Source: Amycolatopsis sulphurea
GTDB taxonomy: Bacteria; Actinomycetota; Actinomycetes; Mycobacteriales; Pseudonocardiaceae
DNA length: 64,000 nt
Direction: 5' to 3'
NCBI RefSeq assembly: GCF_002564045.1
Contig: NZ_PDJK01000002.1
Coordinates: forward strand, 4,402,001 to 4,466,000
Shown here: one piece after another, positions 18,045 through 25,137 of the stretch
Numbering within the stretch: position 1 is the stretch's first letter
Layout: each line of letters opens with the position of its first letter
Program-made: the position numbers and the translations under genes
The notes under the pieces: model-generated
Told to the model about the DNA's origin: nothing
What the model saw: only the letters and a program-made list of their open reading frames with translations
The model's database searches: none

Positions 18045-18890
18045 ATGTCCAGCAAGACCCGCACCCGCAAATCCCGCACCACCACCAGCACTACCGGATC
18101 CGCTCCGATGCTGCGATCGGTTCCCGAGCAGACCGTCGCCTCGAAAGTTCGCACGGACACCGAAGACAAGTTGTGGGAGGCGTTGTACGCCGCCCCGAAC
18201 AGCACCGCCGCCGACCTGTCCACGGCCGCGAAGGTCGGGAAGTCGACCGCGCAGAAGATCCTCGTCAAATGGGCCGCCGACGGCAGCGTCACCCGCACCG
18301 CCGGGATTGCCGAAGGCGGTCGGCGCGCCGCCGACCTGTGGGCGATCACCGAAGTCGACGCCCAGGACGACTTGACCCTCGCAGACACCCCTGCGGCGGA
18401 GCACGTCGACACGACGGACGTCACGCAGGCCGGGCCGGTCGCCCAGGACGTGCCTGACGCCGCTGACGCCACGGTCGCCGAGGAAGACCCCGCCGAACAG
18501 ACGGAAACGGCAGCCGATGACCCGCAGGTCCCGGTTGACGTCGTTGCACCCGAGCCTGTCGCCGAGGCGAGCCAGTTCGCCGCCGACGGCGCGGCGACCG
18601 ACGTCGACAAGCCAACCGAGGGCGGCTCGGACGCGACGAGCGAGAAGAAGGTACGGCTGGCACCCGGTGGGTTGCGCGGTATGGTCGAGGACTACCTGCG
18701 CGACCACCCCGACCAGGAGTCCGGCCCCACTGCGATCGCGAACGCGCTGGGCGGTAAGTCGTCGGGCGCAGTAAGCAACGCGCTGGACAAGCTGGTCGCG
18801 AGCGGCGTGGCGGCGAAGACGCAGGACAAGCCGAGGCGGTTCGCGCTCGCCCCGGCCGAGCGGGAGGCTGCCCCTACACCGACGAACTAA
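18045..18890 (+). CDS. Protein with two winged-helix domains and an acidic linker
   Basis: 281 residues from the ATG at 18045. After a basic tail, residues about 38-105 form a winged helix (LWEALYAAPNSTAADLSTAA then STAQKILVKWAADGSVTRT). Residues about 110-200 are acidic, Ala/Asp-rich and likely disordered. Residues about 205-270 form a second winged helix containing NALGGKSSGAVSNALDKL. This second domain is closely similar to the N-terminal domain of the MoxR ATPase at 22417-23610 (AALGGKSSGAIGNALAAL), so the two genes share a duplicated module. Probable DNA-binding regulator of the element. The perfect palindrome at 18906-18957 lies 15 bases after the stop. Confidence 0.7.
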   Translation: MSSKTRTRKSRTTTSTTGSAPMLRSVPEQTVASKVRTDTEDKLWEALYAAPNSTAADLSTAAKVGKSTAQKILVKWAADGSVTRTAGIAEGGRRAADLWAITEVDAQDDLTLADTPAAEHVDTTDVTQAGPVAQDVPDAADATVAEEDPAEQTETAADDPQVPVDVVAPEPVAEASQFAADGAATDVDKPTEGGSDATSEKKVRLAPGGLRGMVEDYLRDHPDQESGPTAIANALGGKSSGAVSNALDKLVASGVAAKTQDKPRRFALAPAEREAAPTPTN

Positions 18891-18905
18891 CGCTCTGACG
18901 GTATG

Positions 18906-18957
18906 GCGAATGTGGTTGTTTCCCAACGGAATTCCGTTGGGAAACAACCACATTCGC
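18906..18957. repeat. Perfect 52-bp palindrome
   Basis: Two 26-base arms meet at GGAATTCC with no spacer. The left arm starts GCGAATGTGGTTG and the right arm ends CAACCACATTCGC. It is more AT-rich than its surroundings and lies just after the winged-helix gene. There is no T-tract, so it is not a classical terminator; it could be a cruciform-forming site, a recombinase or partition site, or an operator. Confidence 0.9.
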
Positions 18958-18966
18958 GTCCGATCG

Positions 18967-19209
18967 CTATCCGGCTGGCGTGATGGCCTGTGCGGCGACG
19001 TCGGCGGCGGGTTCCAACAGCTCACGGGCGTAGTCAGAGTTGCGGCTCTCGGCGTAGTGGTCGGCGTCGAGCCCGAACCGCAGGCCGTCACCACGTGCTC
19101 GTGGGCGAACGGCGCGTTGGCAGGCAGCACGTGCAGGCCGCGAGCGGGGCCGGGCCGCAGCAGGCCCGTGCAGGATCTCGGGGATCGCCGGAGTGGCGAG
19201 GTCGGCCAC
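18967..19209 (-). pseudogene. Frameshifted hypothetical gene
   Basis: Protein-like sequence jumps between frames. VADLATPAIPEILHG is followed one frame over by LLRPGPARGLHVLPANAPF and AHEHVVTACG, and then back by LRFGLDADHYAESRNSDYA and RELLEPAADVAAQAITPAG before TAG. Two compensating shifts (near 19165 and 19085) break the gene. The family was not recognised. Either true decay or base-call errors in a GC-rich run could explain it. Confidence 0.5.
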
Positions 19210-19454
19210 CGGCTAACGCTGGCTCAGCAACGTACTTCGGCTGCGCGGCCACGCCCGAGGGGGCCTCGCCGGCGGTGCGGCCCAAAAAGGTAAGCCGGCG
19301 GCACCGGGAGGGGGGCCAATGTTGGCTCGGATCGGGATCGGCAAGGTCCCGGAAGCGAGTCCAGGTGAAGTCGCGGTCTTCTGCGTTGTGTCACCGAAGA
19401 CGGGTAGGTCAGCGTCCGGACCGGCTGCGACTCCGGCGCCGCCGTCGGACGGGT

Positions 19455-19743
19455 CTAGGTCAGGCAGAACCACGGACCGTCGTGGGCCGACATCCGCGCC
19501 TGTCTGTCGGCGAAGGCGAAGGCGTACCGACCTCGGCGGCTCGCTGGTGAGCCGTGGCACCAGCGCGGCGACGGGCGCGTACATGCCTGGGTCGCCGACG
19601 GCGGGCGAGCCTCGTGGCCGTGACGGCGTTGTCCGTAGTACGGAGCCGGGTCAGTTCGACCGGGCCGTCGAGGTCGGCCCGTGAGCCCAGCCAACGGGCC
19701 TCCGGGCGGTGCCGACGTGGAAGTCTGCGTGATCGGTGGCCAT
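19455..19743 (-). pseudogene. Second frameshifted hypothetical gene
   Basis: From the ATG at 19743, MATDHADFHVGT continues one frame over as EARWLGSRADLDGPVELT, then DPGMYAPVAALVPRLTSE, and ends in a third frame with GRYAFAFADRQARMSAHDGP before the stop at 19455. The pieces read like one small protein carried in three frames. It lies between another broken gene and an intact cysteine-rich one. Family unknown. Confidence 0.4.
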
Positions 19744-19777
19744 GCTTTGAGCCCTCCGGTCGGTTGCGCAGCCGAGG

Positions 19778-20116
19778 TCAGCGGGGCTTCACCCAGGCGC
19801 ACCGTGCGGGATCCCAGGTTGCCTGGGTGTAGAGGCGGTTGAGGTCGGGAAGTCCGGGGCTGATCATCCAGCCGAGTTGCTCGCAGTCGAGTTGACCGGG
19901 CCACCACCCGGTCCAGACGTCTCGCCCGCAGTCGTGGTCGAGGTCGCATATCAGCCGCTGCAGCCCGGTCACCAGGCAGCGCGCGACGTCACAGCCGCCG
20001 TCGTACTCGTCGTATTCGTGTGGCTCGCCGACCGCGACGGTGCAGTCCGGGCAGTTCGACTGGAAGTCCAGGAGACGGAACTGTTTGCCCTGAGCGTTTT
20101 CGCTGTTGTCGTTCAT
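19778..20116 (-). CDS. Small cysteine-rich hypothetical protein
   Basis: 112 residues from the ATG at 20116, with GAGGGA upstream. It has a CPDC motif near residue 22, further cysteines in GGCDVARC and ICDLDHDC, and an aromatic C-terminus (VWTGWWPGQLDCEQLGWM). The spaced cysteines may bind a metal ion. No family was recognised. Its gene follows the MoxR-VWA pair on the same strand and may belong to that operon. Confidence 0.6.
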   Translation of the reverse strand: MNDNSENAQGKQFRLLDFQSNCPDCTVAVGEPHEYDEYDGGCDVARCLVTGLQRLICDLDHDCGRDVWTGWWPGQLDCEQLGWMISPGLPDLNRLYTQATWDPARCAWVKPR

Positions 20117-20390
20117 CGCGTTCCCTCAGCAATCGGGGTCATCGTCGGACTCGTCCGAGAGGTTCGTTTCCACGCTCGGCCTAGTGCGCCGTGTTCATCC
20201 GGTCGACTTCCTGCCGGGTTCGTCTCGGCAATCGCGATCTCGGTGACAGCGAGGACCCTTTGGGTTGTCACCTCGGTGATCCGCAGCGTTCGGCGGCGGA
20301 CAGGGTCTGCCGTGCGATGGGTGTTTCGGTTGAGGCTTCCGACATCGTGAACTCCTGTGCGCTCGTAGGGATGAGGTCGTTTGATTGGTC
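20117..20390. other. Region without a confident gene
   Basis: 274 bases on the minus-strand side between two small genes. A 25-codon frame (MSEASTETPIARQTLSAAER) begins at about 20346 and then hits a stop, while another frame runs on. This may be a decayed small gene, but I cannot support a call. Confidence 0.3.
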
Positions 20391-20606
20391 TTACTGCGAC
20401 GCGCGCTGTTGGACACGTAGCCACGCGCGCCTGGTCGTGATCCACACCCGACCGTGGGCGAACGTGAACACCCAGCCCGTGTCGTGGCTGTCTGGCCATA
20501 GCGACGGACAGCCGTTGCGTAGGTGGTAGCCGTGTCCGTGGTACTCGTCGGCCCGGACGTCGAGCAGGTCGGCTACGGTGTCGGTGTAGCGCTCCGGGTG
20601 CGGGTG
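20391..20606 (-). CDS. In-frame continuation after the VWA gene stop (possible readthrough or separate small gene)
   Basis: Directly after the UGA of the VWA gene the same frame stays open for 71 codons and reads like protein: RYTDTVADLLDVRADEYHG, then HGYHLRNGCPSLWPD, then GWVFTFAHGRVWITTRRAWL, ending in TAA at 20391. There is no ATG, GTG or TTG in the frame close to the stop. The segment is therefore either a small gene with an unusual start, a former C-terminal extension cut off by a new stop, or a readthrough product. Family unknown. Confidence 0.4.
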   Translation of the reverse strand, partial: HPHPERYTDTVADLLDVRADEYHGHGYHLRNGCPSLWPDSHDTGWVFTFAHGRVWITTRRAWLRVQQRASQ

Positions 20607-22373
20607 TCAGTGGGTGGCGCGCAGGGCGGCGGTGGCGGCGCGGCCAATGGCCTGCGCGGTGGTGGTGGGGTCGTCCAACACGTGCACGGTCGTCCCGGTC
20701 AGCGGTTCGCCGTGGCCGTGTGGGGCGATCCATAAGACAGCGCAACCGTTGGCACGCAACCGATCGACTAGCCGCTGGGCGTTGCGCCGCAACAGGTCGG
20801 GTACGAACCCGTCGGACACGATCACCAGCAGCCGCGCGGCACCGGACTGGGACAGGCCGAGCGCACCGTCAAGGGCATCGATTGCGGTGTCGATGGCTTC
20901 CCAGTCATCCCGTGCAACGAACTCGGTCACGGCCTTGGGCCTGGTGCCGGGGCGGGTGATCGGGCGGATATGGTTGCCGAAGATCACGGTTGCGGTGTCG
21001 GCGGGCACGGGGGTCTGCGCGGCAGCGTTGGCCATGATCCACGCCGTCGAGGCAACCGGACCAGCGAAGCCGCCCATGGACCCGGACACGTCGCACGCGA
21101 TGCCCAGCCGTAGCGGCGGGGTCGGTACGGATGTGCGGGTAGTGCGGGTAAACGGCTCGGCGGTGGGTATTGCCCCGGCGGCGAGTTGCGCCTCGCGTGC
21201 CAGCGCGCCGCGCATCCGCAACCGACCGGGTGGGATCGGTGAGGTCGACTTCGTCGCGATCCGGTCACGGACCCCGGCGGTGGTCAACGAGCGTGACAGC
21301 ACCCGCGCGGCCGTGCGTTCGGCGGCGGTCGGCAGGCGGGTGCCGCTGATCCCGGTGTCGCCGTCACGGGAACTACCGGGGGCGGCGGAGAACACCTTCT
21401 CGGCGGTCTTCTCCGCTTTCGCGCGGGCGGCATCGGCGGCGGCCTTCTCGCGGGCGGCGATCTCGGCGGGGTCCTCGGGCAGCTTCGCCCGCGCGACCGC
21501 GCGCGCCACCTTGCCGAGCGTCTTGCCGATCGCATCCGCCAACGGAGACGGTGATCCGGTGCCGGATGGGTCGTCGCTGTCGGGGTCGGCGGGGTTGGAC
21601 AGGCACGGCGGGGTGGTGTCTGGATCGGGTCCGATGATCTCGCACCACCGACGGCCGAGGGCGAGCATGGCGTCGGTGTCGTCGTCGGCGACCCGGAACG
21701 CCGCGCACCACACCGCCCGTAGTTGGGCGAGTTTCTCCTCGCCGAGCACGGTTTCCACGGCACGAGCAACGGGCGCGCTTTCGGTGCGGGTGAGGATGCC
21801 GCCGTCGGTGCGTCCCAGGAACAGTGCGGCCGTGTGCGCGGCGTCGCGCGGGGTCATTTTCGCGGGGAAGGCGAGGTCGTCGAGTTTCATGCCGCCCGTG
21901 ACGATGGTCTTCACGCACGCGCGCAACCAGTGGCGGTCATCGGGGCGGCGGCGGATCTGTGCCCGTTCGATCCGGGGCTCTTCCAGCAGCAGCGCCGCGT
22001 CCACCGCGCCGGGGTCGGCGTCGTCGGGGACGGCGGCGAGCCACCGGGTGTGTTTGCTGTGCGCGCATTCGTGGGTCAGCGCGCCCCAGGTGGGGGCGTA
22101 GCGTTTCCGGTCGCTGATTCGGTGGGGTTTGGCGGTGGCAGGGTCGACCGGGTGTAGCTGCGTACCGTCGACTTCGATCATGGCGGTGGCGGGCAGGAAA
22201 CACGCCGGGGCACCCTGTCCCGCACCGGGCGCGATGGTGACCAGTAGGTCGTCGCGGTCGGCGATCGCGGGGACTTCGGCAGTCAGTGCGGCGGACAGCG
22301 CGTCCCATCCGGGGGCAGCGGGGAACACGGCCGACGCGGTGGCGGCGGGGTCGGCGATCATGTGCGCGGTCAT
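20607..22373 (-). CDS. VWA-domain protein with HExxH-like N-terminal region
   Basis: 588 residues from the ATG at 22373 (AAAGGA upstream; the longer frame to 22448 is unlikely). The N-terminal half contains ALTHECAHSKHTRW, an HExxH-like metal site with the second His shifted, as in some VWA-associated putative peptidases. The middle is charged and alanine-rich. The C-terminal 190 residues are a von Willebrand A domain with the MIDAS motif DVSGSMGG and the later IVSDGFVPD. It is immediately downstream of a MoxR ATPase; MoxR-VWA pairs act as chaperone-like machines that remodel protein or metal-cofactor complexes. The client here is unknown. Confidence 0.8.
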   Translation of the reverse strand: MTAHMIADPAATASAVFPAAPGWDALSAALTAEVPAIADRDDLLVTIAPGAGQGAPACFLPATAMIEVDGTQLHPVDPATAKPHRISDRKRYAPTWGALTHECAHSKHTRWLAAVPDDADPGAVDAALLLEEPRIERAQIRRRPDDRHWLRACVKTIVTGGMKLDDLAFPAKMTPRDAAHTAALFLGRTDGGILTRTESAPVARAVETVLGEEKLAQLRAVWCAAFRVADDDTDAMLALGRRWCEIIGPDPDTTPPCLSNPADPDSDDPSGTGSPSPLADAIGKTLGKVARAVARAKLPEDPAEIAAREKAAADAARAKAEKTAEKVFSAAPGSSRDGDTGISGTRLPTAAERTAARVLSRSLTTAGVRDRIATKSTSPIPPGRLRMRGALAREAQLAAGAIPTAEPFTRTTRTSVPTPPLRLGIACDVSGSMGGFAGPVASTAWIMANAAAQTPVPADTATVIFGNHIRPITRPGTRPKAVTEFVARDDWEAIDTAIDALDGALGLSQSGAARLLVIVSDGFVPDLLRRNAQRLVDRLRANGCAVLWIAPHGHGEPLTGTTVHVLDDPTTTAQAIGRAATAALRATH

Positions 22374-22416
22374 CGCGGTGTGTCCTTTCCGGACGGTTCG
22401 GGCGGGCGGCGGTGGG

Positions 22417-23610
22417 TCAGATACGGGCACCGAGTGCCAGCGGGGCAACGGTTTTACCGAAGACGATCTTGACGGCGGTGGCCACGATGTCGCGGTCCTC
22501 TTCCGGGGCGGCGCCGATCAGGTTCCCGGCGGCGGCGTCTGTGCCCAACACATCGGCGATCTTCTGGAATGCCAGCAGTTCGCGCAGTTGCGGTGCCCAC
22601 CGGATCTCGCCGCCCGCCTGCCGGGTGGACAGGTTGCGCGCCACGGACACGGCGCGCGTGTCGATCTTGAGTTGGGTGGCGAGATCGTAGTCGGTGGACA
22701 CCTGGATCTGCACGGAAAACCGCGACGCCAACGCATCGGACAGCACCGCACCGTGCACACCGGGGTTGTGTCCGGCCACGACGTAGAAACCGGGGGCGGC
22801 GTCGATGACCTCGCCGCCGTTGGCCTTGATCATGATTTGGCGGCGGCCGTCCATCGCGGGGTAGACCACGGCGAGCACGGTCGGCGGTATGAGCGTGGCG
22901 TCGTCGATGAACAGGGTCCGGCCTTCGCGCATCGCGCGGACCAGCGGACCGTGCACGAACACGAATTTTCCGTCCGGGGTTTGGGTGTACTCGCCCACGA
23001 TGTCGGCGACCGTGGTGTCGCCGTCGCCCTGAACCGTGACCAGGTCACCGAAAGCGGCCTCGACGACCGAGGTTTTCCCGGTTCCGGGTGGTCCGTACAT
23101 CAGGGCGGCGACCCCGGCGTCGCGCAACTTGCGCAACGCGGTCACGTCCGGAAGTCCCGACAGCTTGCGCGGGTGGTAGAGCTGCCCGTTCGGGCGCGTG
23201 ACCGGACCGGTGACGGCCGGAGCTGCCGGGGCGGCGGGCGTGGTCGTCGCGGGCGGTGGCGTCGTCGGGCGGGGTGTGCGGGGGCGAGGTGTGCCGGACG
23301 GGACCGCGACGGGCGCGGCGGCGGCGTCGGCGGTGGTCGGGGTTGACCGGTAGCGGACCGGTTTGGTCGAGGTTTGTTCGGCGTAGCCCCCGGCGGTGAG
23401 CGCGGCGAGCGCGTTGCCGATCGCGCCGGACGACTTCCCGCCGAGTGCGGCGGCGATGTTGCGCGGGGTCAGTTCGGTGCCCGCCTGATCGGTGAGGACT
23501 TGCGCCACCTGTCGGCGGAGTTCGCCGTTGGGTAACCGCCCGCCCGCCGGGGCGGTGGTCGTCGTGCCGGATGCCACCGGGGCGGTCGTCGGCGTGGCTG
23601 GCGTGGTCAT
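22417..23610 (-). CDS. MoxR-like AAA+ ATPase with N-terminal winged helix
   Basis: 397 residues from the ATG at 23610 (AAAGGAC upstream). Residues about 25-90 are a winged-helix domain (AALGGKSSGAIGNALAAL) closely like the C-terminal domain of the 18045-18890 protein. A proline/threonine-rich linker follows. The AAA+ module has Walker A GPPGTGKTSVVEAAF, Walker B GRTLFIDDATLIPP, and the MoxR-type sensor region VVAGHNPGVHGAVLSDAL. It should work with the VWA protein encoded 43 bases downstream. A winged helix on a MoxR ATPase is unusual and suggests targeting to DNA or coupling to the same regulator. Confidence 0.85.
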   Translation of the reverse strand: MTTPATPTTAPVASGTTTTAPAGGRLPNGELRRQVAQVLTDQAGTELTPRNIAAALGGKSSGAIGNALAALTAGGYAEQTSTKPVRYRSTPTTADAAAAPVAVPSGTPRPRTPRPTTPPPATTTPAAPAAPAVTGPVTRPNGQLYHPRKLSGLPDVTALRKLRDAGVAALMYGPPGTGKTSVVEAAFGDLVTVQGDGDTTVADIVGEYTQTPDGKFVFVHGPLVRAMREGRTLFIDDATLIPPTVLAVVYPAMDGRRQIMIKANGGEVIDAAPGFYVVAGHNPGVHGAVLSDALASRFSVQIQVSTDYDLATQLKIDTRAVSVARNLSTRQAGGEIRWAPQLRELLAFQKIADVLGTDAAAGNLIGAAPEEDRDIVATAVKIVFGKTVAPLALGARI

Positions 23611-23654
23611 CGCGGGTAGGTCCTTTCGATCTAGTGCGGGGCGGCGGGGAACGG

Positions 23655-23765
23655 TCAGGCCGCCACGGCGGCGGTGTCGTCGATGACGTCGGGCGCGTTC
23701 TGATGGGTTTCGGCGGCGGCGGTCACCGTGTTGTCGTTTTCGGTGGCGGTGTCGGCGTAACACAT
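23655..23765 (-). CDS. Possible 36-residue small protein
   Basis: Begins MCYADTATENDNTVT and ends PDVIDDTAAVAA, with an in-frame ATG 12 bases further upstream. It lies 45 bases before the MoxR start on the same strand. It is acidic with no cysteine pair or membrane segment. Its position at the head of an operon suits a leader or small regulator, but evidence is thin. Confidence 0.3.
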   Translation of the reverse strand: MCYADTATENDNTVTAAAETHQNAPDVIDDTAAVAA

Positions 23766-24603
23766 AATCGGCCCCATTCGTCGGACATAGCTCGCGCCGG
23801 GTGTGGTATTCGGTGTGGTTTCCGGTTCCCCCGACGGTAATTCAATTATGACTCTGCCACGCGCCGCGCGCAATAGAAATAGCCGCCCATTTTCAAGACT
23901 CTTTTCGCGATGTTCGCCGCCGCCATTCATGGCGAATGGAAAGCCGTCCGTACGGTCACAACTTCGGCCGCCGTTGCCCCGATTTCCGCAGGTCGGCGAC
24001 CAGGCTGTGCGCCGGCCACCGCGGATAGGAATGGTTCGGCGGGACGCGGGGAATGACGTCAATGAAGGCAAGAAGTAAAACAAACAAATAGGAAAGGGGG
24101 TCAGGAGTGAGCGTAAGATGAATAGAAAGGGTGACCAAGGGGGGCAGCATGGAAGCGACGACCATCCAGCCTGCCCCGATGTGTCTACCGGCTTGTGGAC
24201 AAGCGAGTCTGGGATACCAGCGGATCCTCCGATGGCCCGCATGACCAGCGTCTTCGTAGGCTGTTGGGGGTGGTCCTCTAATCTGACCCCCCGCATGAAC
24301 ACTATCATGATCCCCCGTGTGAACCATCAACGGAAGCCACTGTGCGTGGCGATGATGTCCGAAACGACTACTTGGCGTGATATTCGGTCGTCGTTCGCTT
24401 TGAGTAGGAATACGGTGGGCTGGTTCCGCCGTTCGGCGTAACGTGGAGGGCTCTATCGCCACGAGGCGAGGAGGCCAGGACCGGCTCTGTGGTCGTGCTG
24501 AGCAGGCGCGACCGTTCAGGTGGCTGCCGTAGGGGGCGCGTCGCCGGACGAGGGGACGACGGGCGCGGCGCGAGGGCCGGGTCAGTGCACGCGGGGAGGC
24601 GCT
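23766..24603. other. Long intergenic region, lower GC
   Basis: 838 bases between the leftward MoxR operon and the rightward HxlR-like regulator. It has markedly more A/T than its flanks (for example around 23840-23880 and 24060-24130). No frame in it looks like protein. Promoters for both sides must be here, and the base composition would also suit a replication or transfer origin. No repeats strong enough to call one were seen. Confidence 0.4.
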
Positions 24604-25074
24604 ATGAAGGTGGGGGACGAGAGGTTCCTTCGGGGTTTGTACGATCTGAAGTACCTTTTCGGGGACAAGTGGGCGCCGGCCATCCTGGTCGCGCTCTCGG
24701 GTGGCCCCATGCGGCGAAAAGAGATTCTTTCCACGATCAGCTCGTATTCCATTGGTGAAGAATGGTCGGATAAACACGCCGTCCTGCACGATAGCATGCT
24801 GGCGCGCACATTGAAGAAGATGACCGAAGAAGGTCTTCTGGCGCGCATCCGGTGCACAAAGACTTTCCCGGTCACGGTTACTTATGAGTTGAAGCCGGAA
24901 GCCTTGGAGTTTTTGATGCTGACGGAGACGCTCGTGGCCTGGGCTGATGAGCATCAGGGACTCATCGCGCAAGCTCAGGCGTACAGTCGCCGGAATGGCG
25001 ACGAGACGGGTACGCTGACGGGAATTGGTGAGCTGGAAGAAGTCGGCCTCACTGATGACGAGGACGACGAATAG
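24604..25074 (+). CDS. HxlR-like winged-helix regulator
   Basis: 156 residues from the ATG at 24604 (GGGAGG upstream). FGDKWAPAILVALSGGPMRR, KEILSTI, LHDSMLARTLKKMTEEGLL and TVTYELKPEALEFL follow the HxlR/MarR-like layout: the KW-x-P-x-I-L helix, recognition helix and wing. It lacks the usual N-terminal cysteine of redox-sensing HxlR members. The C-terminus is very acidic (DDEDDE). It is convergent with the last gene of the Tad locus (64 bases apart) and faces a large regulatory region, so it may control either the pilus operon or the MoxR operon. Confidence 0.72.
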   Translation: MKVGDERFLRGLYDLKYLFGDKWAPAILVALSGGPMRRKEILSTISSYSIGEEWSDKHAVLHDSMLARTLKKMTEEGLLARIRCTKTFPVTVTYELKPEALEFLMLTETLVAWADEHQGLIAQAQAYSRRNGDETGTLTGIGELEEVGLTDDEDDE

Positions 25075-25137
25075 GCAGACGTTCGAACGGTCCGGGGCCG
25101 GGTATCGGCAGGCCCGCGCCGCCGTTGCCCCACGGTC

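Noticed and set aside
17877..19130. 417-codon minus-strand frame over the winged-helix gene
   Set aside because: Val/Gly/Arg-rich shadow opposite a clear gene; only the frameshifted fragment near 19000 seems to have been coding.
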